Positions 56,501 through 64,000 of a stretch of 64,000 nucleotides of DNA are shown here, one piece after another. Each line of letters opens with the position of its first letter. The stretch's first letter is position 1. Below the pieces are notes generated by a model, which worked only from the letters and a program-made list of their open reading frames with translations, searched no databases and was not told the origin of the DNA. The DNA comes from Hydrocarboniphaga sp. (GTDB taxonomy: Bacteria > Pseudomonadota > Gammaproteobacteria > Nevskiales > Nevskiaceae): the NCBI RefSeq assembly GCF_028291725.1, contig NZ_JAQGNT010000027.1, positions 1 to 64,000 on the forward strand, given 5' to 3'. Position numbers and translations under genes: made by a program.

Positions 56501-57937
56501 TCAGCTTGCACGTGTGGGGGAAGGTGCCGGCTGCGGCTCGCCGAAATAGCGCCGCAGGTCGCTCTGCAGGTGCGCGCGCGCCAGCGCAAAGCTGGCTAGC
56601 GTGACAATGACGAAATCGACGTTCATCACGCTGAGCCAATGCGTTTCAGACAAATTCGATACCGCCTGCTGAAAGAACAGTGCAAGAAACAGCGCCGCCT
56701 GGTTGCGGTCGATGCGCAGCAGCGCGAGCGACTGCGCGACGTGCGTCAGCAGATAGCCGCCCAGGCACAGCAAGCCGAGCGCGCCGAGATCGTTGACGAT
56801 CTCCAGATAGCCGTTGTGCGCCGAACCCGGATAGAAATGCAGCTTCTGCATCATCACGTACGAAGGCGAACCCGGTATCGGGCCTGTCCAGTACGCGCCA
56901 TAGCCGCTGCCGAGCAAGGGGCTGAAGCGGATGTGCTCGTTGAGCAGCGCCCAGATATCGCTGCGGCCGGTGAAAGTCAGATCCTTGCCGGTGATCATTA
57001 CGATCGGCTTCAGCAGCAGATCGGTGCCCGGCACCAGACGCAGCACCGCCAGCGCATAGGTCAGCAGCGCGGCGACGAACAGCGTGATGATCAGTGGCAT
57101 CCAGCGCCGCAGGTTGGGCGGCGAGCGCAGCAGCATCAGCAGCAGGCCGAACACGAACAGCGTCGTCACCAGCGCGGTGGAGCTGCGCGACAGCAGCAGC
57201 GTGGTCATCGCGATGGCGCCGCAGAACAGTGCGGTCAGCGGCCGCACTTCGCGCGCAAGCCAGGCGTGGAACCAGAAGATTGCGGTGATCGAGCTGATCG
57301 CGCCGAGCGTGTTCTTGTGATTGGTCAGGCCGCGCCAGGCGCCGGCGAGTTCATACGACGTCGACTGGTGAATCGCCAGCGTCGGATACAGCATGCCGAA
57401 CACGATCGAGCCGGCCAGCATTGCCGTCAGCACCGGCCGCATCAGCTGCTGGTAACGCCGTTCATGCCAGCAGGCGAGGGTAAAGGCGGCGCCGACTCCG
57501 ACCACGGTATACAGGCGTATCATCCGCCGCGTGGTCACCGCCGGCTCGATCGACCAGGCGATGCTGGCCGTCGCCAGCACCAGGAAGATCAGGAAAAAAA
57601 GATTCAGGCGGCTGAACAGCAGCCAGGCCAGCGCGGAGCGCCAGACCAGCACCAGCAGCCCGCCGCCGAGCAGCCCCAGCCACAGCAAGCGGCTGACGGC
57701 GCCGCCGGACGCCGGCATCGCGTTGGAGCTGAGGCTTTTGTAATCGAAGCCTTCCGGCACGATCATCAGCACGATCAGCGTCCATACCAGCAGCGTCAGC
57801 AGCGGTGCCTTGCGACTGTCGTCGATCCAGCGATGCGCTGCGGAAGCTGCGGCGCGAACCGGCCGGCCGGCGGCGCGCGGGAGCACGGATACCGCGTTCA
57901 TCGCGTCTGCATTCGGATGCCGATGCGATGCGCCCAT
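56501..57937 (-). CDS. O-antigen ligase/polymerase-like protein (Wzy_C)
   Basis: 478 residues with 11-12 membrane helices and a large periplasmic loop. The Wzy_C region is recognisable: 'AGAWRGLTNHKNTLGAISSI', '[16 protein letters not shown]', 'TFTGRSDIWALLNEHIRFSP' and 'YPGSAHNGYLEIVNDLGALG'. In an EPS locus such a protein is the best candidate for the Wzy polymerase. ATG 57901 is an alternative start. It begins 1 nt after the EpsG gene ends. Confidence 0.88.
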   Translation of the reverse strand: MGASHRHPNADAMNAVSVLPRAAGRPVRAAASAAHRWIDDSRKAPLLTLLVWTLIVLMIVPEGFDYKSLSSNAMPASGGAVSRLLWLGLLGGGLLVLVWRSALAWLLFSRLNLFFLIFLVLATASIAWSIEPAVTTRRMIRLYTVVGVGAAFTLACWHERRYQQLMRPVLTAMLAGSIVFGMLYPTLAIHQSTSYELAGAWRGLTNHKNTLGAISSITAIFWFHAWLAREVRPLTALFCGAIAMTTLLLSRSSTALVTTLFVFGLLLMLLRSPPNLRRWMPLIITLFVAALLTYALAVLRLVPGTDLLLKPIVMITGKDLTFTGRSDIWALLNEHIRFSPLLGSGYGAYWTGPIPGSPSYVMMQKLHFYPGSAHNGYLEIVNDLGALGLLCLGGYLLTHVAQSLALLRIDRNQAALFLALFFQQAVSNLSETHWLSVMNVDFVIVTLASFALARAHLQSDLRRYFGEPQPAPSPTRAS

Positions 57938-57938
57938 G

Positions 57939-58793
57939 TCAGAAGTGATTCACGACGGCGCCGACGACCTGCGACTGCGTCGCCGCCAGACGGCGCAGCA
58001 TCTCGCGCGTCGACTTGTACGGCGTGTGCCGGGCTCGGGTCACCACGAGTACGCGAGCCACCAGCGTCGCTACCGCGAGCGCGTCCGAATACTCGGACAC
58101 CGGCGAGGTGTCGATGACCACGTGTTCGTAGCGACGGCGCCACTGGTCGACCAGCAATTCGAGGCGTCCGTCGGACAGCAGTTCGACCGGGTTCGCCGAC
58201 ATCGCGCCGGCGGTCAGCACCGACAGATGCGGCAGGTGCTCCACCGGATTCAGATACGGCGATTCGCCGTCGGCGATCGCCTGCGCCAGGCCCAGCGGGC
58301 TTTCGGCGTTGAACAGCTGGTGCTGGCGCGGGCGGCGCAGATCGGCGTCGACCAGCAGGGTGGCCTGGCCGAGCTGCGAGAACGCGATCGCCAGTTCCGC
58401 AGCCAGCCGCGAGCGGCCTTCACCGCTGCCAGGGCTCATCACCGCGATCGCGTTGCGGCCGCCGGATTCATGACGCAGCATCAGCTCGGTGCGCAGCACG
58501 CGGACGCGCTCGCTGCGGTCATTGAACGGATCGTGCGCGATCACCAGTTCGGGACTCGGCCGTAGCGGACGCTTCTCGATCACGGCGAGCTTGCGCGTGC
58601 CGGCGTGGGCGCTGTCGATGTCGCTCGGCGACACATGACCGAGCCGCAGAGCCGCCTCGGCGAAACTCATCTGGTGCTCGAGTTGCGCCTCATGGATCTG
58701 ATCGACGACGTCCTGCGGCAGCTGGCTCAGCCGGATCAGCGCATGCTCGATCTGGTCGTCGGCGTCGAAACGGTATTCGGCTGCAGCGCTCAT
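57939..58793 (-). CDS. epsG: EpsG-like chain-length tyrosine kinase
   Basis: 284 residues from ATG 58793. The BY-kinase ATPase domain carries the EpsG variant P-loop 'SPGSGEGRS' in place of GxxxxGKS/T, Walker A' 'LLVDADLRRP' and a Walker B-like 'HVVIDTSPVSEYSDAL'. No Tyr-rich tail is seen. The first 90 residues resemble the N-terminal region of EpsG/GspE-type proteins. Together with EpsF it controls export and chain length. The start overlaps the epsF stop (ATGA). Confidence 0.9.
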   Translation of the reverse strand: MSAAAEYRFDADDQIEHALIRLSQLPQDVVDQIHEAQLEHQMSFAEAALRLGHVSPSDIDSAHAGTRKLAVIEKRPLRPSPELVIAHDPFNDRSERVRVLRTELMLRHESGGRNAIAVMSPGSGEGRSRLAAELAIAFSQLGQATLLVDADLRRPRQHQLFNAESPLGLAQAIADGESPYLNPVEHLPHLSVLTAGAMSANPVELLSDGRLELLVDQWRRRYEHVVIDTSPVSEYSDALAVATLVARVLVVTRARHTPYKSTREMLRRLAATQSQVVGAVVNHF

Positions 58794-60226
58794 GCGAGGG
58801 CTCCATGCATCGGAGTGCTTCCAAATTCGGCCAGGACCGGTATGCCGAAGTCGCGATCGAGATCGTCGCGGCAACGGATGCGGCGATTGAACAGCTCGTA
58901 GGCCAGCGGGCCGGCCACGCCGACCAGACCGCCGAGAATGATCGCCAGCGCGATGTACATCATCGGCTTGGGCTTGCTCGCCTTCACCGGAGGTGAAGCG
59001 CGGCTGACGAAGTGGACGTTGTTGTAGCCGCCGCCGGTGCCAGTGCTCTCGAAGCCATTGAGGGCCTTCGAATACAGGGTCTGCGCGGCCTGCAGATCAC
59101 GCTCGAATGTGGAGGCCTCATCCAGTGTTTTGCGCAGGCTCAGTGCCCTGGCATGCTCGGCTGCGACCGCGGCGACCAACTGGTTTTCGAGCGCCCGAGC
59201 GGCACCGATCTGCGTCTGCGAATTGCCTGAATAGGTTGCCATTTCGGATTCCAGCGAGCGTTGCGTCGCTTCCATCTGCGACTGCAGCTGCAGCACTTCG
59301 GGGTGGCGTGTGCCCAGCGTGGTGCTGAGCTGCGCCAGCTGCGTGCGCTGCGCCGCAAGCTCGCCCTTCAAGGTCTGGATCGAGTTGGCGCCGAGTACGG
59401 AATCCCGCGTCGAGGCCTCGCCCACCATCCGCGATTCCGCCGAGCGGCGCGCCTCCTGTGCGGACAGCAGCTGGGATTCCAGGCTGCCGAGACGCGTCAT
59501 GTCGATGTCGGCCTTGCCGTCGGTCTCGACCAGGCCGGCTTTCTGCCGGTAGTCGATCAGCTTCTGCTGCGCCTGATCAACCTTGGCCTTGAGTTCTTCG
59601 AGCTGCGCCGAATAGCGCGCCTGGCGTTCCGACGCCGGGCCGGTCAGACGAAGGAATTGCTGCTCCGCATAGACATCGGCCACGGTGTTTGCGGCCTCGG
59701 CGGCCTGCAGTGCACTCGGGGCGGAGTAGGTGATGTAGATCAGCTGGCTGCCCCATTCGCCCTGTTCGACCGTGAGCCGCTTGATGAACTGGTCGCGCAC
59801 CCATTCCTGCAGCATGGTGGCGTCACCGCTGAAGCCGCCGGAATAGTGCTTGTCCCGGGTCAGCGCCATCTTGTCGATCACCGGAGTCAGCACCGCCGGG
59901 CTCTTGATCAGCTGAATCTGTGTGGACATGTAGCTGCCCATCAGCCCGACCGGAAATTCGCGGCCGCCGAGCGGATCGTTGACCTCGTAGTCGACCATCA
60001 GGGTTGCGGTCGCGGTATAGCTCTTCGGCAGCAGCTGTGCGACGGCGATCGCGATCACCAGGGCGCCGACGATGACGCCGAGGCTGAAGCGCCGATACGC
60101 CCACAGGATCGTCCACAACTGGGCGAGCGAAATGCCGGGGCTGGCATATTGCTGGGGCAGGGCGGCATAGCCGGCAGGCATCTGGGACGGCTGGATGATG
60201 GTTGGCAGATGATTTCGGTCCGACAT
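58790..60226 (-). CDS. epsF: EpsF-like chain-length determinant (Wzz family)
   Basis: 478 residues: N-terminal Wzz segment with the first membrane helix ('FSLGVIVGALVIAIAVAQLL'), a long coiled-coil periplasmic part (about 200-400; 'QLEELKAKVDQAQQKLIDYR', 'TTLGTRHPEVLQLQSQMEAT'), a Pro-Lys-rich 'ASPPVKASKPKP' motif and the second helix ('MMYIALAIILGGLVGVAGPL'). This polysaccharide co-polymerase regulates chain length together with EpsG. Overlaps epsG, and abuts epsE, whose stop coincides with its start. Confidence 0.93.
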   Translation of the reverse strand: MSDRNHLPTIIQPSQMPAGYAALPQQYASPGISLAQLWTILWAYRRFSLGVIVGALVIAIAVAQLLPKSYTATATLMVDYEVNDPLGGREFPVGLMGSYMSTQIQLIKSPAVLTPVIDKMALTRDKHYSGGFSGDATMLQEWVRDQFIKRLTVEQGEWGSQLIYITYSAPSALQAAEAANTVADVYAEQQFLRLTGPASERQARYSAQLEELKAKVDQAQQKLIDYRQKAGLVETDGKADIDMTRLGSLESQLLSAQEARRSAESRMVGEASTRDSVLGANSIQTLKGELAAQRTQLAQLSTTLGTRHPEVLQLQSQMEATQRSLESEMATYSGNSQTQIGAARALENQLVAAVAAEHARALSLRKTLDEASTFERDLQAAQTLYSKALNGFESTGTGGGYNNVHFVSRASPPVKASKPKPMMYIALAIILGGLVGVAGPLAYELFNRRIRCRDDLDRDFGIPVLAEFGSTPMHGALA

Positions 60227-61398
60227 CAGAAAATCCTCTCTTTGACGCGGATGACATCGTTGGGCTGCACCGAATCGCTGAGCGATGCGTCCAGGGTCCT
60301 GTACTCGCCGTCGCGAGTCAGACGCTTGATTTCGATGCGGCGATCGCTGCCGCGCGGCGTCAGGCCACCGCTGCGCGAGATCGCCTGCACCACCGTCATA
60401 CCGGCTTCGAGCCGATACATGTTCGGCGAGGTCACTTCGCCGTAGACGTAGTACTGTTCGGCTCGCGGTATGAACAGCGAGTCGCCGCCGCGCAGCGCGA
60501 CCTGCGACTGACTCGGATCGCCGGAAACCAGTTTTTTAAGATTGATCGGCAGGTGCTCGACCTGGCCGTCGGTGCCGGTGCGAATCAAGGTGATCACGTC
60601 GGCGCCGGTTTCGTTGACGCCGCCGGCTTGCGCCAGCATGTCGAGCACCGAAGTCCTGGATTCGATCGAGTAGCGGCCCGGCGTATGCACCTCGCCGAGT
60701 ACCGAAATCTGCTGGCTGCGGAACTGCGAGATGTTGATGCTGACTTGGGGGTTGACCAGGTACTGTCCATCGCGCAGTGCATCGCCAACCCGCATCGCCG
60801 CGTCTGCCGGTGATAGGCCACCGACTTTTACCGGCCCTGCCAGCGGTACCAGAATCGTCTGGTCCTCGCTGACATAAGCGGTGGTGTTGAATTCCGGACG
60901 ACCGAAGACCTGCACCGTAACGGCGTCGCCGGGCCCCAGACGGAGTATCGGTTCGGGGGTCGATGTCGGCGCTGCACCCGACGACATCAGCGAGGCGACG
61001 TTGTTTGCGTTGCCGTCGGTTGCGATGGGTACCGGCGCCACCTCCATCGTCGCGACCGGCTGCGTGGACGCAAGGGCGGTGCTGATTGACGTTGACATCT
61101 GCATCGTCGGCGTCGAAGTCGCCGACGGTAAGATTCTCGGTGAAGGCAACTGGAGTTCGGTCGGCATTCGCGCTGCATGGGCAGTGACGGCATCGTCCTG
61201 CACAATGGGGTCCGATTCGGCGTGCTGTGCGTCGGCGACCACCGGCCCGGTCAACCCCGTGGCCAGTGCCAGGGTGGTACAGGATCGACGTACAGCCACC
61301 AGTGCCGCTGAAACCCATCCGCGGACTCGTTCAGGAGGCTCCCTATTCGCCGCGCCATTGGGCGCACGCGCACGTTTACCCTCGCTGCATCCTTGCAT
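60226..61398 (-). CDS. epsE: EpsE-like polysaccharide export protein (Wza family)
   Basis: 390 residues from ATG 61398 (GGGAG 7 nt upstream); a TTG at 61428 is possible. After a signal-like helix and a Ser/Thr/Pro-rich stretch comes the Poly_export domain ('LRLGPGDAVTVQVFGRPEFN', 'DQTILVPLAGPVKVGGLSPA') and two SLBB domains ('QISVLGEVHTPGRYSI', 'YVYGEVTSPNMYRLEAGMTV'). It forms the outer-membrane export ring. The long N-terminal extension (about 110 residues before the export domain) is unusual. First gene of the minus-strand EPS operon. Confidence 0.93.
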   Translation of the reverse strand: MQGCSEGKRARAPNGAANREPPERVRGWVSAALVAVRRSCTTLALATGLTGPVVADAQHAESDPIVQDDAVTAHAARMPTELQLPSPRILPSATSTPTMQMSTSISTALASTQPVATMEVAPVPIATDGNANNVASLMSSGAAPTSTPEPILRLGPGDAVTVQVFGRPEFNTTAYVSEDQTILVPLAGPVKVGGLSPADAAMRVGDALRDGQYLVNPQVSINISQFRSQQISVLGEVHTPGRYSIESRTSVLDMLAQAGGVNETGADVITLIRTGTDGQVEHLPINLKKLVSGDPSQSQVALRGGDSLFIPRAEQYYVYGEVTSPNMYRLEAGMTVVQAISRSGGLTPRGSDRRIEIKRLTRDGEYRTLDASLSDSVQPNDVIRVKERIF

Positions 61399-61921
61399 TG
61401 CTGCTCCCTGTCGCCGACGTATACGCAAACGATCCGGAACGCAAACCCTTCAGGGCCGCGCATCCGGATCAATGCGGAAACAAAATTGACAGCCGATACC
61501 GAAATGCAGGCTGAACAGTCTGCCGGCGCCCATATTGGATGGGCTATCGACTCGAATTAAATATTGTTAACCCCGTTTTTTTCTCGTCCGATTCACATCT
61601 GCTTCAGTGTCGGATTCGTAGCTTGTGTTGCATCGGACATGAACCGAATGGCGTTCTAAAGTAGTCGGTCGTCCAGTGCGAGTATCGATGCAAGCATTAG
61701 AAAGAAAGATTGCACCGCAAAATTTTGCCTGACTGCAGAATTTGGCGGCGCTGAGCAGTATCGGGACCTATGACCCGGTGGTCATGAACGGCGGTGATGC
61801 CTCAAGGGCATTTCCGCCGGGCTTTTGTTGGACGGCGCTGATACGGATAGCCGGTGGTCGGGAAACACGCTCCACGACGGAGCGTGCCATGGAAGGCTCT
61901 GCAACGCTAAGGAAGGCGACA
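61399..61921. other. Divergent control region of the EPS locus
   Basis: A 523-bp gap between the divergent epsE and WecG-type genes. It is clearly AT-richer than its surroundings from about 61550 to 61735, includes a T tract (61580-61587) and the 12-bp palindrome GCAAAATTTTGC (61717-61728). Promoters for both EPS arms must lie here, but I cannot place -10/-35 boxes with confidence. No gene is evident. Confidence 0.5.
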
Positions 61922-62749
61922 ATGACTCAGGGTACATTTTGTTTCGACAATTACGACCTGGATGGCATCACTTCCAAGGTCGCGGACTTTGGTCAGAACC
62001 GTTTCGGTTATCTGGTTACTCCCAACACCGATCACCTGGTTCGCCTGCTCGACGATTCGGCGATGCGCTCGGCCTACGACCGTGCGACTTTCGTGCTGCT
62101 CGACAGTCGCTTCGTCGCCAAGGTGGTCGGGCTGCTGCGTGGCCTGCAACTGCCGGTGTGCACCGGTAGCGACCTGACCGCGCGCCTGTTTGGTTCGGTC
62201 GTGCAGCAGGAAGACCGGCTGGTACTGATAGGCGGCAGCGCCGAGCAAGCTCAGGACCTGCGCCGGCGCTATCGCCTGCTGCGCCTGGCGCATCACAACC
62301 CGCCTATGGGTTTCATCCATGATCCGGCCGCTGTTGAGCAAACGCTGCGCTTCGTCGAGTCGATGAGCCCGTTCCGCTTTTGCCTGCTCGCCGTCGGATC
62401 GCCCCAGCAGGAGCTGATTGCTCAAATGCTGGCGCAGCGCGCCCGTGCCCGCGGTCTGGCGTTGTGCGTCGGCGCGTCGATTGACTTCCTTACCGGCGTC
62501 GAACAGCGCGCCCCCAAGTGGATGCAGAACAGCGGCCTGGAGTGGCTTTATCGCCTGATGCAGAACCCGCGACGCCTGGCCTACCGCTATCTGATACGCG
62601 GCCCGCGCATCCTGCCGAGGCTCGCGTTCTACAGGATCGGCTTCCGTGACTTGCCGCTGACGCAGCAGATGCCGCCTCCTCAGCCGCCGCAGCCGCTGCT
62701 GAACCGCGCATGCGCCCCAATAGCGCTGGACGTGCGTCGCGCGGCTTGA
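61922..62749 (+). CDS. WecG/TagA/CpsF-family glycosyltransferase (GT26)
   Basis: 275 residues from ATG 61922, chosen for the AAGGAAGG 6-8 nt upstream; the frame is open to 61742. GT26 marks: 'VTPNTDHLVRLLDDSAMRSA', 'VLLDSRFVAKVVGLLRG', 'VLIGGSAEQAQDLRRRYR', 'AVGSPQQELIAQML' and 'GASIDFLTGVEQRAPKWMQN' then SGLEWLYRL. Family members transfer ManNAc(A) or similar sugars to undecaprenyl-diphospho-GlcNAc or comparable acceptors. It is the first plus-strand gene of the EPS locus, next to the initiating sugar transferase. Confidence 0.92.
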   Translation: MTQGTFCFDNYDLDGITSKVADFGQNRFGYLVTPNTDHLVRLLDDSAMRSAYDRATFVLLDSRFVAKVVGLLRGLQLPVCTGSDLTARLFGSVVQQEDRLVLIGGSAEQAQDLRRRYRLLRLAHHNPPMGFIHDPAAVEQTLRFVESMSPFRFCLLAVGSPQQELIAQMLAQRARARGLALCVGASIDFLTGVEQRAPKWMQNSGLEWLYRLMQNPRRLAYRYLIRGPRILPRLAFYRIGFRDLPLTQQMPPPQPPQPLLNRACAPIALDVRRAA

Positions 62750-62767
62750 ACCTGCCTGCCGTCATAA

Positions 62768-62848
62768 GCCTGTTTTCGTCGGCCTGTGTTCATCAGCCTG
62801 TTTTCGTCAGAACTAAAACCACAGTCAAAACCACAGCCAAAACCACAG
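62768..62848. repeat. Two adjacent short tandem arrays
   Basis: Three 14-bp units of GCCTGT(T/G)TTC(G/A)TC(G/A) occupy 62768-62809; three 10-bp AAAACCACAG words spaced at a 12-bp period occupy 62815-62848. Both sit in the gap between the GT26 gene and the sugar transferase. Confidence 0.85.
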
Positions 62849-62885
62849 TGTTTGCGGGCGTGATCGCCCCAAGTGAGCTCTCCAA

Positions 62886-64000
62886 ATGCTGGCACCTCGA
62901 CTGAATGCCGTCCCGCCGGACGGCAGTAGCTTGCTGAACACCGACGAGCCTCCTTCGCGAGCCGCCGCCACCCGGGTATTTTCGGCCGCACAGTCCGCGA
63001 CGATCAGCGCGTTCGCACTGAGCTGCCACGGGGCTTTGTACGGCGCCGTAACCTACGGCGTTCTGCGCCTGATCGCGGCGCTGATGCGGCAGCCGTTCGA
63101 GGCTCCGTACCAGATCCTCGGCCTGCTTGCCTCAATGCTGGTTTACATGAACCTGCGCACTATCAATCTGTCGCTGCCGTGGCGCGTCGGCCGAGTCGGC
63201 TCGCTGGGCAACCGGATGATCATGACCTGGTCCGGCATCGTCGCAGTCCTGCTGTTCCTCGGCTACAGCACGCAGCGTTCGGAGTATTTCTCCCGGCTGG
63301 TCCTGTTGGTGTGGTTCGTCGGCACGCCGGTCGCGCTGTTCGGTGTCAACGCGACGGCGCGGTTCATTGCCGGCCGCTCGGTGCTGATCTCCGGACGGCG
63401 TGCCGTCTTGATCAATGCGAACGGATCGGCGCGCCGTTTCGTCGACAATGCCCAGCGCTCCGGCGTCTACGACGTCGTCGGCTATTTTGGCGAGCGCGGG
63501 CACGACGACGATCGCGATGCCTTCGGGCGGCTGCCGTTTCTCGGCGACGCGATGAGTGCCGCCGAATACGTCCGCATGAAGCAGGTCGACGTGGTTTTCA
63601 TTTTCCTGCCCAAGCTGCACGGACCGGAGGCGCGCCTGCTGCTCGACGATCTGGGCGACACCACCGCGTCGATCTACTACGTGCCGCAGCTCGAGGTGTT
63701 CGACGACATCCAGACGCGGATGATCACGGTCGAGTCGATGCCGATGCTCGAAGTCGTCGAGACTCCGTTCTACGGTGCCGACGGTCTGTTGAAACGTCTG
63801 TTCGATTTCGGCAGCGCTCTGCTGGCGGTGCTGTTGCTGTCCCCCCTGCTGGCGTCGATCGCCCTCGCGGTGTCGCTGAGTTCGCCGGGCCCGGTGATCT
63901 TTCGACAGAAACGCTATGGCCTGAACGGGCGCTCGTTCTCGATCTACAAGTTCCGCACGATGACCGTGCAGCATGGCACCGACACGATGGCCGAAGTGGT
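62886..64000 (+). CDS. Initiating sugar-phosphate transferase (WcaJ/EpsB-like), cut by window end
   Basis: The reading frame from ATG 62886 stays open to the window edge (371 codons seen). Four N-terminal membrane helices, a CoA-binding-like middle ('RAVLINANGSARRFVDNAQR', 'QLEVFDDIQTRMITVESMPM'), and the start of the C-terminal catalytic domain ('GSALLAVLLLSPLLA', 'PGPVIFRQKRYGLNGRSFSI' then YKFRTM). This is the polyisoprenyl-phosphate hexose-1-phosphate transferase that begins each EPS repeat on undecaprenyl phosphate. About 90 further residues are expected beyond the window. The ribosome-binding site is weak, so a nearby start cannot be excluded. Confidence 0.92.
   Translation, partial: MLAPRLNAVPPDGSSLLNTDEPPSRAAATRVFSAAQSATISAFALSCHGALYGAVTYGVLRLIAALMRQPFEAPYQILGLLASMLVYMNLRTINLSLPWRVGRVGSLGNRMIMTWSGIVAVLLFLGYSTQRSEYFSRLVLLVWFVGTPVALFGVNATARFIAGRSVLISGRRAVLINANGSARRFVDNAQRSGVYDVVGYFGERGHDDDRDAFGRLPFLGDAMSAAEYVRMKQVDVVFIFLPKLHGPEARLLLDDLGDTTASIYYVPQLEVFDDIQTRMITVESMPMLEVVETPFYGADGLLKRLFDFGSALLAVLLLSPLLASIALAVSLSSPGPVIFRQKRYGLNGRSFSIYKFRTMTVQHGTDTMAEV

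Overview
The window is high-GC chromosomal DNA with gammaproteobacterial gene content: a Tat-exported high-potential iron-sulfur protein, an M36 metallopeptidase with a GlyGly-CTERM-like tail, an MexAB-OprM-type efflux operon, clpB and an EpsE/EpsF/EpsG exopolysaccharide locus. Dispersed palindromes of the GTCGGCAA...TTGCCGAC type and a TAGGAGCGGGTCG-type REP pair also occur. A Nevskiales/Xanthomonadales-like bacterium is my best inference; no ribosomal marker is present to prove it.

Layout. (1) 1-2240: a decaying patch with an hsdS start fragment fused to a truncated aldo/keto reductase that carries an in-frame amber codon, a headless LysR remnant, then an intact RNA 2',3'-cyclic phosphodiesterase. 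(2) 2246-5579: TonB-dependent receptor, a DUF559-TadA fusion and tRNA-Val(CAC). (3) 5566-22619: a genomic island of about 17 kb inserted at the tRNA. It is bounded by a degenerate direct repeat (tRNA 3' end plus a hairpin terminator) and by GGGGGCAACT arrays at both ends. It carries a tyrosine integrase, a four-gene operon (MmeI-like methyltransferase, YhcG-type PD-(D/E)XK nuclease, SF2 helicase, GIY-YIG protein), a ThsB-like TIR gene paired with a four-helix membrane protein, MobC and a relaxase, an Mrr nuclease pseudogene, an XRE/ImmA-IrrE pair, a DUF2188 + TIR pair and an AlpA-type regulator. (4) 22716-24903: relics of a second, related element: a frameshifted and internally deleted sister integrase, HigBA and an acidic orphan protein.

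(5) 25201-31044: RND efflux operon. (6) 31165-35900: MOP-type flippase, a nucleotide-binding/TIR-like protein, a DMT transporter and a GNAT/FemAB-like protein, with a possible small RNA at 32688-32775. (7) 36101-43967: M36 protease, HiPIP, clpB. (8) 44110-50134: gmhA, then a HlyD adaptor, a PilZ-bearing cellulose-synthase-like glycosyltransferase, a GH8 glucanase and a cupin/JmjC protein. (9) 50337-64000: exopolysaccharide locus. Nine genes on the minus strand cover flippase, two GT2 enzymes, a HAD/membrane protein, an acyltransferase, a ligase/polymerase-like protein, EpsG, EpsF and EpsE. Two on the plus strand are a WecG-type transferase and an initiating sugar-phosphate transferase cut by the window end.

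The genes form three working sets: a mobilisable defence island at tRNA-Val, an envelope/efflux set, and two surface-polysaccharide systems (a c-di-GMP-responsive beta-glucan-type synthase and a Wzx/Wzy-type EPS pathway). The most promising material for something new is in the island: the ThsB-like + four-helix pair, and the methyltransferase-nuclease-helicase-GIY-YIG operon, whose methyltransferase has an AT-rich recognition segment.
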